Assembly: GCA_019456225.1 (NCBI GenBank)
Contig: VRUI01000001.1
Span: 51,898-115,897, forward strand
Length of the DNA stretch: 64,000 bases
DNA from: Planctomycetota bacterium
GTDB taxonomy: Bacteria > Planctomycetota > Phycisphaerae > Sedimentisphaerales > Anaerohalosphaeraceae
Direction: 5' to 3'
The translations under genes and the position numbers were made by a program. Below the pieces are notes generated by a model. That model made no database searches, was not told the DNA's origin, and saw only the letters and a program-made list of their open reading frames with translations. Shown here one piece after another: positions 53,066-62,413 of this stretch (position 1 is the first letter of the stretch; the number at the start of each line of letters is the position of its first letter).

Positions 53066-53489
53066 GCCGTTTTTTGTGGACATTTCTTGTTTTTCCGAGA
53101 AATCAAAATAAATTTCCGATTTTCGAGCAAATCGGAAAGAAATATTGCCGCTATGCCGATAGAGTGGTATGTTATATTACTGCTTTAGTGGTTAATTGAG
53201 CTTATTCACAGGAGTATTGATTATGGTAGAGACAGCCATCTTGCGTCTCCTTATTAAGTTATTTTGCGATAATCCTAATAAGAGAACGGGTTGAGCCCGC
53301 CATTTCAAACAAAATCTGGATATTGCCGTTTTATTTTGCCCCTCACATTCTTACGAAGGGGCAAGAGTAAAACTATCCGAATGAATTTACAGAAAAGATT
53401 TTACACTACCAAAATGACGCTTGCTATCTATCAAAATTGGTGCTACTATGCTGCATTGATGATATAAGGTTACAAGGAGCTTGTTGGAT
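53066..53489. other. Intergenic region after the integrase scar
   Basis: About 420 bases. It contains a 23-codon ORF (see 53223-53294), a TTGCCCCT / AGGGGCAA hairpin at about 53334-53366, and AAGGAG just before the next gene. No attachment-site copy of the tRNA 3' end was found. Confidence 0.45.
53223..53294 (+). CDS. Possible small protein, 23 codons
   Basis: ATG with AGGAG eight bases upstream encodes MVETAILRLLIKLFCDNPNK and three more residues, then TGA. It has an amphipathic helix-like first half. The only support is the good Shine-Dalgarno, so it could be a leader peptide or chance. Confidence 0.25.
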   Translation: MVETAILRLLIKLFCDNPNKRTG

Positions 53490-54254
53490 ATGAAAACAGT
53501 TATGACATTGATATATTGTGTTACTATAAGTCTTTTGGCTTCGATAGCTCTTTCGGAAACAAAATTAGACGAAGGAATTACCGCGATAACGATTCCAAGT
53601 GCTGATATTACCCTATCATTTCTTCAGCCGGGAAGGATTGACAAAATCGGTGTCAAGGAGGGTGACAAGGTAAAGGCAGATGCACTTGTGATGGAGCAGT
53701 ATAAGGCAGCAGAAGAAGCTTTGCTTGCACAAAAAAATGTCGACTTAAAGAGGCTTGTCTTCGCAAGGAAACGCGGGGCATCTACAGATCTTGAAGTAGA
53801 ACATGCCCAATTGGAAGTTAAGATCGCCGGTATCCGTGTTGACAATATGAAACTGGTTAGCCCGATTGACGGTTTCGTTGAAAATATCTACGTTGAAGTA
53901 GGCGAATCTATCCAGGCTTTGGCCGAAGCGATCAGAATTGTCAGAATCGACCCGCTTTGGATCGATGTTCATGTTCCGCAGAACAAAGCCAACACTGTCA
54001 AAGTTGGTGATACCGCGACCGTTAAATTCCCAAAGCCTCAAATGGAAACATCTTCAGGGAAAGTCATTTTTGTTTCGCGAACCGCAGATGCGGCTAGCTC
54101 TACACTGCGGGCTCGTATCGAAGTAGCCAATAAATCAAACAGACCCGCCGGCGAGAGCGTGCGGATCGTATTCGTGACGTCAAAACCGAAATCTGCCGGC
54201 AAAGATATAAATAAAGCAAGAAAAAACAAAGAAGTCAAATTATTAAGCAAGTGA
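53490..54254 (+). CDS. Short HlyD/RND-type periplasmic adaptor
   Basis: About 254 residues with a signal peptide (MKTVMTLIYCVTISLLASIA). The order is lipoyl-like half (ITLSFLQPGRIDKIGVKEGD), a short helical hairpin, the second lipoyl half (LVSPIDGFVENIYVEVGE) and a beta barrel (VGDTATVKFPKP, then SSTLRARIEV). It is shorter than typical adaptors because the hairpin is only about 45 residues. It ends with a Lys-rich tail. It is followed by a TolC-like gene, so the two may form a periplasm-to-outer-membrane conduit. Confidence 0.78.
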   Translation: MKTVMTLIYCVTISLLASIALSETKLDEGITAITIPSADITLSFLQPGRIDKIGVKEGDKVKADALVMEQYKAAEEALLAQKNVDLKRLVFARKRGASTDLEVEHAQLEVKIAGIRVDNMKLVSPIDGFVENIYVEVGESIQALAEAIRIVRIDPLWIDVHVPQNKANTVKVGDTATVKFPKPQMETSSGKVIFVSRTADAASSTLRARIEVANKSNRPAGESVRIVFVTSKPKSAGKDINKARKNKEVKLLSK

Positions 54255-54303
54255 TTTGTGCCATCTGCCGGGAAAGAATGATGTCTTTATGGCAGATATG
54301 ACT

Positions 54304-54340
54304 GAACTCTATGGAACTCTATGGAACTCTATGGAACTTA
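54304..54340 (+). repeat. Ten-base tandem repeat
   Basis: GAACTCTATG three times (54304-54333), then GAACTTA, in the gap between the adaptor and the TolC-like gene. Confidence 0.8.
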
Positions 54341-54352
54341 GGACTGTAAAAA

Positions 54353-56029
54353 ATGATTAACTACTCAAGTCTGCGCGTATATCTCATGTCGTTTCTACTT
54401 ATCGTTCTGTTACTACTAAGTAGTTGTGTCTCTGACAATGTCAATGAAGATGGAATTATTTATTCTTATCAAAAAGAGATTTCAGAGGAAGGGCCTGAGC
54501 TGCGTGAAAGCACCGAAGGTTTAGAATCTCTTCGCCCCATGCCCAGAGCAGGTGCGATAAAACTTAAGGTTACCAGAGATAAAACTACAGGTAAGAATAA
54601 TATAAAACTTTCAATCGACGATGCTGTAAAAAGAGCACTGGCCGGCAATCCGGAAATCAGCATAGTAAGCTATGATCCGTCAATAGCGAAGGAAGATATT
54701 GTCAAGGCTGTAGCAGATTTCGATCCGACCTTGTTTGGAAAGGTGAATTATGACAAACAAGATAACCCTCAAGACAGCATTTTTCTTGGCGGGCAGAGAG
54801 ATTCGCGTATATGGGAAGGTGGCATAAAACAAAAAGGCACTACCGGTGCAGAGTGGTCACTTGCTTATGCTCTTACACGTAACTGGGACGATCTGACAAC
54901 CCGGACTTTATCTACGCGATACGAACCAGTAATGTCTTTTCAGATCAGACAGCCATTATTACGTGACGCCTGGCATGAACTGAACCTTTCCGGTGTAAAT
55001 ACTTCAAAGCTAAATTATAAAGTTGCCTTTGCCAGTTTCCGTCAAAAAACCGAAGAAGTTTCCACGCAGGTAATCTCTTTATACTGGACTTTAGTACGCG
55101 CACGTCAAGACCGTGAAATTCAAAAATGGCTGCTTGAAAGAACTCGTGAAACATATAATAAAGTCGAAAACCGAAAAGGCATCGACGCCACAGAGGTTCA
55201 GATCAAACAAACTGAAACAGCTCTGAAAGCACGGCAGGCATCATTACTTCAATCCGAAAAACAAGTTATGGATGTGCAGGATGCCCTGGTGAGGCTGTTG
55301 TCAGACAGCCAGATCAACTTACTCAGTGAGGTAGAGGTCATCCCGACATCCGCTCTGGAGGTCGCAGAAATAAAACTTAACCAATCCGAAGCTATAAAAT
55401 TAGCTCTTTCAAATAACCCGGAGATGCACAAGGCACGACTGACAGTTGAAATAGCTGAGATCAATATTGCCGTTGCAAAAAGACAAAAGATGCCAAAGCT
55501 TGACCTGATTGCTTCTACACGACTGTCTGGAATGGACCGAGGGTACGGAGGCGCAAACAATCAACTTAGTAACGGCGATTACGGGAGTTATTTTGTTGGC
55601 ATAACTTTTGAAATACCACTCGGTAATCGGCGGCGTAAAGCTGAATACCGTAAACGTAAATGGGAGAAACGCAGGTCAACTTCAACACTGCAGAATACGA
55701 CAGATCAATTAGCCGGCCAGGTAAAAGAACGGATCAGGTTTGCAAAGACATCGTTCGATGAAATACAGATTCAAAAAGATGCCGTTAAAGCTGCTAAGAT
55801 TTATGTGCAGGCAGTCGAGGATACCGAGGAAATAAGAAAAAAATTAACCCCTGAATTTCTATTGGTCAAACTTCAATCGCAGGAAGCCTTATCAAATGCT
55901 CAGCGGTCTGAAATAAAAGCGATTGCAGATTATAATATTGCGCAGATTAGGTTGGCACAATCAATGGGTACGGTTCTTGATATGCGGTATGTTCGCAACG
56001 CCATGCCGACAGATGTTAACTCAAACTGA
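54353..56029 (+). CDS. TolC-family outer membrane protein, putative lipoprotein
   Basis: 558 residues. The leader ends in a lipobox (LLSSC). Two OEP-type repeats follow, each rich in long helices: SIDDAVKRALAGNPEI and LNQSEAIKLALSNNPEMHKAR are the two matched starts of TolC repeats, and GSYFVGITFEIPLGNRRRKAEYR is the second strand-and-coil part. TolC proteins form trimeric outer-membrane channels. It is probably co-transcribed with the short adaptor upstream and serves the opposed SecA/M50/HlyD cluster. Confidence 0.85.
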   Translation: MINYSSLRVYLMSFLLIVLLLLSSCVSDNVNEDGIIYSYQKEISEEGPELRESTEGLESLRPMPRAGAIKLKVTRDKTTGKNNIKLSIDDAVKRALAGNPEISIVSYDPSIAKEDIVKAVADFDPTLFGKVNYDKQDNPQDSIFLGGQRDSRIWEGGIKQKGTTGAEWSLAYALTRNWDDLTTRTLSTRYEPVMSFQIRQPLLRDAWHELNLSGVNTSKLNYKVAFASFRQKTEEVSTQVISLYWTLVRARQDREIQKWLLERTRETYNKVENRKGIDATEVQIKQTETALKARQASLLQSEKQVMDVQDALVRLLSDSQINLLSEVEVIPTSALEVAEIKLNQSEAIKLALSNNPEMHKARLTVEIAEINIAVAKRQKMPKLDLIASTRLSGMDRGYGGANNQLSNGDYGSYFVGITFEIPLGNRRRKAEYRKRKWEKRRSTSTLQNTTDQLAGQVKERIRFAKTSFDEIQIQKDAVKAAKIYVQAVEDTEEIRKKLTPEFLLVKLQSQEALSNAQRSEIKAIADYNIAQIRLAQSMGTVLDMRYVRNAMPTDVNSN

Positions 56030-56104
56030 CCGATTCGGTCAGTTTGCAGGGACCATGGGCTTGGGATTAGGGGTTAGGGATGGATTCGGCCGTTGGCCGA
56101 GTCT
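56022..56104. repeat. Repeat module G-A between convergent genes
   Basis: G: AAACTGACC-GATTC-GGTCAGTTT (56023-56045), overlapping the TolC stop codon. After a GATTAGG-rich spacer, A: GGATTCGGCC-GTT-GGCCGAGTC (56082-56101). Both hairpins can serve as terminators for the two converging genes. Confidence 0.7.
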
Positions 56105-56115
56105 ATATTTATTAT

Positions 56116-58098
56116 TTACTGGGCTCCTGTGAAACCTAGCTGCTCATCTAGCCAATGGTCTGTTTTTAGAACTGTTTTTCTTTGACGTAAAGCGAGCCTT
56201 TCGGCACTTATCTGTGACAATCGAAACACCCCACGAACCATGCTTGAGGATATGTCACCTTTTGAATTAGCATGTTTTTTTTTCAGAAAAGCGATAGTTT
56301 TTTTTGCGTGTCTCGATACAACCTGATCTTCCAGGCTGAATATGCCTTGTGTGGTTCCAGGGTCGCCCTGACGGGCGCATCGTCCGTACAACTGTCTGTC
56401 GATCCTTGCTGATTCATTTGGTTCGGCAACTATGACGTGTAAGCCTCCTAATTCGGCGACACCACTGGAAAGTTTAATGTCCGTGCCCCGGCCTGCCATG
56501 TTAGTCGCTACAGTAATGTTACCGTGTTGACCTGCGCGTGCGACAATTTCAGCTTCCTGTTTATGGTAAACAGCGTTAAGTACCTGATGGGTGAGTTTCT
56601 CACGTTTAAGCAACTCGCTTAGATGATCACTGGTCTGGACACTATGGGTGCCAATTAAAATGGGCCTGCCGGTTTTATTTATTCGGGATATTTCCTGCAC
56701 AATCTTTGTCCATTTGGCAGATTCTGTGGGTAGTATTACAGGCTTTAAATCCTTTCTAATGCATGGGCGGTTTGTAGGAATCGGTACAACCGGCAAATGA
56801 TATATCTGCCAGAATTCACTGCTTGCCTCGGAGGCGGTTCCTGTCATACCGGCTAACCTGCGATACAACCGGAAAAATCTCTGAAAACTAATACGGGCAT
56901 AAGTATCTTTAGGCGGGTTTATTTCGACATTCTCCTTGGCTTCAATTGCCTGGTGCAAACCATCCCGCCAGCTGCGGTCTGGCATCATGCGGCCGGTAAA
57001 CTCATCAACAATAACAATTTTGTCATCGTCAATGACATAGTGCTTGTCCTTGATATATAGCTCTTTGGCCATCAAAGCCTGGTTAATCGATTCCAGGTAG
57101 CGGCGATTTCCCCTCCAAAGTCCCCCTGCGTGCCCGGCTAATTCACTTAAACGCGTTTTGCCTTTATCAGTTAATTCGATCTCTCTGTATTGATGATTAA
57201 CATGATAATGCGTGCCGAGATTCAGTTGCCTTGTAATGTCTGCGGCCTGTCGAAAGAACGCTATCTGCTGCGGATTAGGAGCCTGCCCTGAGATTATTAA
57301 GGGTGTGACCGCTTCATCGACAAGGATCGAATCGGCTTCATCTATAATCGCATAATTCAAACCTCTCTGAACAAGATTATTTGCGACCCTGCCTCCTGAG
57401 ATAATTTTGTCGAGTAAAGGCGAACACAGCCCTTTTGATTTTCCCAATAGCAGACGATCACGAAGAAAATCGGCGGCAACTTCCTTATTTGTACAATAAG
57501 TAATATCGGCCATGTAGGCTTTCCTCCGCTGATCGGGAGACATTTGCTGTTCTATGAATGAAACAGTCAGACCGCAAAAGCGATAAATTTGCCCCATGCA
57601 TTCAGCGTCGCGTCTGGCAAGATAGTCATTTGTGGTTATAACATGACAGCCATGCCCTTGCCACCCGGAAATTGTTGCCGGCATTGTCGCAGAAAGGGTC
57701 TTGCCTTCACCGGTAGCCATTTCAGTGACACATCCGGCATTTAAGGCCAAGGCTCCTGCGATCTGAACGGGGAAAGGTTTCTGACCAATCTGGCGAAAAG
57801 CTATTTCTCTAACCAGAGCGAATGCGCGTTCAAGGTCTAAAGAATTATCATGATTACATCGGAAAATTTCGCGCATGTCGGTAGCGATCTGGCGAAGTTT
57901 AGCATCAGTCAATTCAGAAAATTGTTTTTCGAGTGTCAGTATACTTTCGGCCTGGCGAAGAAATCTCTTTTGACGCGGTAGAATTTTGTCAGCAAATCCC
58001 AGACCTGCATCCCAGGCCGCATCGAGCCCCTTAGGTAAAGACTCAATAGGAGTTCTCTGTCCAAGCATACGCCATGTTGAACTGGCTGTCACAGTCAT
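56116..58098 (-). CDS. SecA-like ATPase, shortened
   Basis: About 660 residues against roughly 900 in housekeeping SecA. The DEAD motor is complete: PFPVQIAGALALN, MATGEGKTL (Walker A, about residue 127-134), IIDEADSILVDEA (Walker B DEAD, about 253), VATNMAGRGTDIKLS (motif V) and QLYGRCARQGDPG (motif VI). The helical wing and the C-terminal zinc-binding tail are lost or reduced. The start at 58098 lies one base after the upstream stop, with GGAGG about 12 bases before it; an earlier ATG at 58158 overlaps that gene. It is probably a dedicated motor for the adjacent system rather than the general translocase. Confidence 0.85.
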   Translation of the reverse strand: MTVTASSTWRMLGQRTPIESLPKGLDAAWDAGLGFADKILPRQKRFLRQAESILTLEKQFSELTDAKLRQIATDMREIFRCNHDNSLDLERAFALVREIAFRQIGQKPFPVQIAGALALNAGCVTEMATGEGKTLSATMPATISGWQGHGCHVITTNDYLARRDAECMGQIYRFCGLTVSFIEQQMSPDQRRKAYMADITYCTNKEVAADFLRDRLLLGKSKGLCSPLLDKIISGGRVANNLVQRGLNYAIIDEADSILVDEAVTPLIISGQAPNPQQIAFFRQAADITRQLNLGTHYHVNHQYREIELTDKGKTRLSELAGHAGGLWRGNRRYLESINQALMAKELYIKDKHYVIDDDKIVIVDEFTGRMMPDRSWRDGLHQAIEAKENVEINPPKDTYARISFQRFFRLYRRLAGMTGTASEASSEFWQIYHLPVVPIPTNRPCIRKDLKPVILPTESAKWTKIVQEISRINKTGRPILIGTHSVQTSDHLSELLKREKLTHQVLNAVYHKQEAEIVARAGQHGNITVATNMAGRGTDIKLSSGVAELGGLHVIVAEPNESARIDRQLYGRCARQGDPGTTQGIFSLEDQVVSRHAKKTIAFLKKKHANSKGDISSSMVRGVFRLSQISAERLALRQRKTVLKTDHWLDEQLGFTGAQ

Positions 58099-58099
58099 C

Positions 58100-60292
58100 T
58101 TAAATATGGAACCTCCTCTGGAACAACTGCCTTCCGGAGAGCCACCATTGAAAAGCAAGCGGCCTGGAGCCTAATTGAATTCTTACTACAACACGCTGAC
58201 CGGTAAGCAAACGAATTGAATCGTCAGGATTTGGTCTTATTCTAACTTCAAAAAACTTTTCTGAGGTCTTTCGACCATAGGGATCCTGTGATTGTGTGGC
58301 CATAGCTCCGCCTACAGCGTACCCCAAAGCTTCAGATGGCAAAAACTCATGGCCAGCCGGATAAATCTTTTCTATCTTGCCTGTAAGCAGTACATCTGGT
58401 CTGCCCTTGACTCTTATTTCCAGGCCGAGTTGTTTACCATTCTGCTTGACCAGTATCGCGGCAAGTGACTGCCCAGCGGTAGCCCTGATAATAACATCAT
58501 CGAGATTCGCAACGAAACCAATTTGGTCGCCGCGGTTTAAGTACAGCCCCTTTGCTTTGTCAATGGTTGGTGAAACCCATGTTCCGGATAGTGGAGATTT
58601 TAATTGCAGTGACGATATTTCGTTATCAACCCTGATGATTTTTTCATTCAATGCGTCTATTTGCTCATCAAATATCTGGGCGGCAGCGATTTCCTGAGTG
58701 ATCGCAATTCGCTGTTTTGTCTTAAGAGTAACAAGTTCAGCGTGTAAAGCATTCTTTTCGGTTTGAAGTTTATAATTAACTGATGTGACAAGAGGGGCAG
58801 TTTCCGGCGAGACGGTTTGACCGGTTGCCAAATAATCGACGACAAAACCATCGCTTTCAGCATGAACAATCGCCATGTCTACTGGCTCGACAACGCCTTC
58901 GATACGGCAGTAGTCGGGCATCGGTAAGATACCGGTACAAATTATTAACAAAATCAAAGCACCAAGCGTTGAACCGACAGCGCGAGTTCGGGTTCTTGCC
59001 AATTCTCCGTTTGTAACCAGGTAACGTATAAACTTTCCAAACGGAACCAATACCCATGCGATGATTGCCGAGAGTGCGAAAAATGGGACGAGAATAAATA
59101 ATTCTTCGGGCAGCCTGTCATTTATAAAGAGTAGAATGCGAATACAGATAAAAATGCGGTATGACGTCGAAGCAATTCCATAAAATACGAACCAGGCTTT
59201 CTCTCCGTAATTATTGGCAGGGTTGTGCAGAGTCTTGACTTTCCAAAAGTATTTTTTTATGAGGTAGTAAAGATAACTTCGGCTACGCTGGCCAAGATTT
59301 GGTATTTCTATTAGGTCAGAAAGAACATAATATGCATCGAATCTCAGAAGGGGGTTTCCGTTGAAAATTAGTGTGGATATGCTCGCGATGAATATCATAT
59401 TATATGCTATAATATGAAGCGTGCCTGTAGACGTGTTTGCCCAGACAACTGTGGCAATAGCTGCGATAAAAAGCTCGACCATAATGCCAGCCAGGCCCAC
59501 CAGCACTCTATGGTGCTTTTTGCGAAACGCCCATGCACTGGATGCGTCTACATAGGGCAGCGGCACAAAAACAAGAAACATAATACCCATTACATGTACC
59601 TGACCGCCTGATCCATTACTCTGCCCGAATCTTTTACATGCAAAGGCATGGCCAAACTCATGAAATATCTTAATCAGCACCATGCTAAGGTATAAGAGAA
59701 TCAGATTGTCAGGTGCCAGAACGTCAGAGCTTTGATAGATCAATTCTTTTAAGTTGCCTATAACAAAGCACAAACCGACGGTTACAACTATTAACCACAA
59801 CAGAAAACCAACTTTACTGAAAACTTTGCCGATCGTACTGACCCATCGTCCCAAAAATTGTTCGGGGTCAAAAAGCGGTATTCTTATGAAAAGCAGATTT
59901 GTAAGGAATCCCTGAACCTGACGTTTAATTCGCATCTCGTAACGGTTGAACAGGCTGGCGGTATCCGGCGGAAGTTCGGCATATAAAAGGTTTGAGCAGT
60001 ATAACTGACCGAGAAGTTGTATTACTTCGCCCTGAGTTAGTGCCTTGTCTGCGAATCGGTCATTGCATATCTGCCAAAGCTCATCAATGCTGCGTTTACC
60101 GTCAAGCATACCTATGAAATTATAAGCATTGTCGCTGATACGCGAGAATTTGTTATTTGAAGAGTTTTCCAGGACGTACCATCGCTGACCCCGAAAATGC
60201 TGTCTATAAACATGTACGCTTGAAAGTAATCTTGGTCGCAAATTAGCGACTCTATACCAAGCCTCATGAAAAGTTGGACGTTCAATTGCCAT
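58100..60292 (-). CDS. PqqD-like / M50 metalloprotease / HlyD-like fusion
   Basis: 730 residues. N-terminal domain (about 28-110) resembles PqqD-type peptide-binding domains (RWYVLENSSNNKFSRIS, then GKRSIDELW). A polytopic M50 protease follows: HEFGH at residues 211-215 and RFDAYY near 318 with the third zinc ligand. About 12 membrane segments end near residue 455. The last 260 residues form a HlyD-like adaptor (VEGVVEPVDMAIVHAESDGF, coiled coil, SLQLKSPLSGTWV, then a beta barrel). GGAG precedes the ATG. The gene is 15 bases after the GAF-HlyD gene and one base before the SecA-like gene. Confidence 0.85.
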   Translation of the reverse strand: MAIERPTFHEAWYRVANLRPRLLSSVHVYRQHFRGQRWYVLENSSNNKFSRISDNAYNFIGMLDGKRSIDELWQICNDRFADKALTQGEVIQLLGQLYCSNLLYAELPPDTASLFNRYEMRIKRQVQGFLTNLLFIRIPLFDPEQFLGRWVSTIGKVFSKVGFLLWLIVVTVGLCFVIGNLKELIYQSSDVLAPDNLILLYLSMVLIKIFHEFGHAFACKRFGQSNGSGGQVHVMGIMFLVFVPLPYVDASSAWAFRKKHHRVLVGLAGIMVELFIAAIATVVWANTSTGTLHIIAYNMIFIASISTLIFNGNPLLRFDAYYVLSDLIEIPNLGQRSRSYLYYLIKKYFWKVKTLHNPANNYGEKAWFVFYGIASTSYRIFICIRILLFINDRLPEELFILVPFFALSAIIAWVLVPFGKFIRYLVTNGELARTRTRAVGSTLGALILLIICTGILPMPDYCRIEGVVEPVDMAIVHAESDGFVVDYLATGQTVSPETAPLVTSVNYKLQTEKNALHAELVTLKTKQRIAITQEIAAAQIFDEQIDALNEKIIRVDNEISSLQLKSPLSGTWVSPTIDKAKGLYLNRGDQIGFVANLDDVIIRATAGQSLAAILVKQNGKQLGLEIRVKGRPDVLLTGKIEKIYPAGHEFLPSEALGYAVGGAMATQSQDPYGRKTSEKFFEVRIRPNPDDSIRLLTGQRVVVRIQLGSRPLAFQWWLSGRQLFQRRFHI

Positions 60293-60307
60293 AGAATACT
60301 CCAGAAC

Positions 60308-62137
60308 TTAAAGCCACAACTTCATTCGTATCCAGTTGTTAATCTTGCGTGTCCATATCCAGATGTAAGGACGTTTACCGACCGATACCTTGGCAACACC
60401 TTCCATTCCTGGTCGCATCCATGGATGCATTTCCAGTAAGCGAACACGAACCTTAAAGACATTGCGCTGATTAACTACCTCAGCCATAGGATTGATCCGC
60501 TCAACTTCAAACTCTATCGCCTGACCCGGATAAGATGCCGTAGCAAGTTTTCCTTTCTGGCCAACTTTAATGTCGAAAATTAAATCTTCCGGCACCATCA
60601 GCTGTCCTCGCAAAGATTTAAGCGGACAAACTTCAAAAAGGATATCACCTGTTTTAACTGGTGCGCCTATTTGACGTTTCAAGTCACCTTTAACAACGAT
60701 GCCGTTAATTGGCGAAATAAGATTTGCCTGATTAATCTGATAATTGAGCAGGTCTATCGCGGCCTGTGTTTTATCCGCATTGGCGCGGGCGATCTGGGAC
60801 TGCGCAGTTTCATTATCACGCATATACGCTGATTCCTGTTTGAGATATCCCGTTTTTTCAGCTTTGGCGGCTGCTAACTGAAGTCGCAATTCTGCGTCAT
60901 CAAGTGAAGCAAGTACTGAATCTTTCCCCTCAATGCTGTCACCTACCTCAACAGCAACGCTTTTAATATAGCCATCAAAAGGTGCTGGAATTACCTGCTG
61001 TTGTATTGCCTCCAGTATAAATGGAGCTTTGGGGCGAAACTGTCCTTTGACAAAAACTGAGAACAGGATTGATGCGAAAATTATAATTGTCAAAGCTTTA
61101 GCCAAGGTATGCTTTGGGCTCAAAAATCTGGCAAAGAAATTGCGTGTCTTTAATGCAATTGTTGCACCGATCCAGCGGTTATATTCATACAAATTGTTTA
61201 GTCTTGCAGTGCATAGCTCACAGGTCAATCGGATTGTTTCGATCTCATCAGAAGTGAAAAGCTTGTCTGCTGGACGTTCAAGTGTCAAAACTCCAATGAC
61301 ATCACCTTTTTGGCGTAAGGGTAAGCTGAGAACTGTTTGTGGGCCATATTTTTGTGACAGTTGGTCTGCTGCTCGGCTGATATAGGTGGAGTCATCTAAA
61401 GCGGGACTAAGGACCTCAATGTCCTGATCAAGAGATTCTTCCATGGCCGACTCAATATCCTGGATGGCTTTCATTTTTCTGCTGAAATCTTCAATATGGC
61501 TCATCGCTTTAAGTTGGACGTACCTCCCTTTGAGGAAACCTACGCTTACTCGCTGGCATTGCCATTGGGATGCGATTTCATTGCAGAGGCTCATGCTTGC
61601 ACTTGTAAATTCATCCTGTTGATTAAGATCTGAGAGAATTTCCATTGCCTGCTGGAGCCGCTTTAGTCTTCCTTCACCGGCTAGTTTGGCAAATCTGGTT
61701 TGTGAGTAATTCATCATCTCGGTTACTAACTGCAGTTTTTGGAATATTTCTTCAAGTAAGTCCTGATCTTCGGTCTCAATATAGAAAACTGCTGTTAAAT
61801 TGCTGATCTCTACCATTTTTAGTGGAATTATTGCAATGTGATTTTTGGCAGAGGTTTGGTCATCGGACGAATTTTCCAGCGGTTTTAGTGTTGCAGTTTG
61901 TTCTGTATTTTGCTGCAGAAGTTTTGTGGATTCTGTTAACCATGAAGGAGGTGCGATACCTTTTTCGAGTTTTGGGTGTACGGCCAGTACATTGATATTC
62001 TGTTCTGTATTACTGTGAATAATTGCACCGGCGCCTGCCTTTGACAGAACACACTGGGCGGCAAGTAAATTTACAAGAAACGACGAAGGATCATCGTCAA
62101 ATCTTCTCATCTGTTCAAGTAAATCAGAAACATTCAT
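60308..62137 (-). CDS. GAF-domain / HlyD-family adaptor fusion
   Basis: 609 residues. Two GAF-like domains lie in the cytoplasm (about 20-140 and 170-312), followed by a membrane helix (about 347-364) and a periplasmic HlyD-type adaptor: lipoyl half VIPAPFDGYIKSVAVEVGDS, coiled coil (about 408-460), second half ANLISPINGIVVKGDLKRQ, then a beta barrel. The GAF domains could sense a cytoplasmic ligand and gate the conduit, but this is inference. Probably the first gene of the three-gene operon reading toward SecA. Confidence 0.85.
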   Translation of the reverse strand: MNVSDLLEQMRRFDDDPSSFLVNLLAAQCVLSKAGAGAIIHSNTEQNINVLAVHPKLEKGIAPPSWLTESTKLLQQNTEQTATLKPLENSSDDQTSAKNHIAIIPLKMVEISNLTAVFYIETEDQDLLEEIFQKLQLVTEMMNYSQTRFAKLAGEGRLKRLQQAMEILSDLNQQDEFTSASMSLCNEIASQWQCQRVSVGFLKGRYVQLKAMSHIEDFSRKMKAIQDIESAMEESLDQDIEVLSPALDDSTYISRAADQLSQKYGPQTVLSLPLRQKGDVIGVLTLERPADKLFTSDEIETIRLTCELCTARLNNLYEYNRWIGATIALKTRNFFARFLSPKHTLAKALTIIIFASILFSVFVKGQFRPKAPFILEAIQQQVIPAPFDGYIKSVAVEVGDSIEGKDSVLASLDDAELRLQLAAAKAEKTGYLKQESAYMRDNETAQSQIARANADKTQAAIDLLNYQINQANLISPINGIVVKGDLKRQIGAPVKTGDILFEVCPLKSLRGQLMVPEDLIFDIKVGQKGKLATASYPGQAIEFEVERINPMAEVVNQRNVFKVRVRLLEMHPWMRPGMEGVAKVSVGKRPYIWIWTRKINNWIRMKLWL

Positions 62138-62413
62138 ATTGCCAGTACCTGTAAATCCATTATCTCACATTCAATCCATTTTTCTGCTGGCAGATCATTA
62201 CCATATATAGACCTGAAAGTCACATTATAGCAGGAAGACATTCCCAGTGCAAGTTCTTTTTTTTGTCATTTCAAAAATGTGAATATGTCTATTTCAAGAA
62301 CTTATACAACATCTTTGAATAAGAAATAACGGCTGATTCTTCAGATATAATTGGAATGAGCCAACTTGAAAATACCGTCTAAATGCGTTTTTTGCATTAA
62401 GGAGTTGGATATT

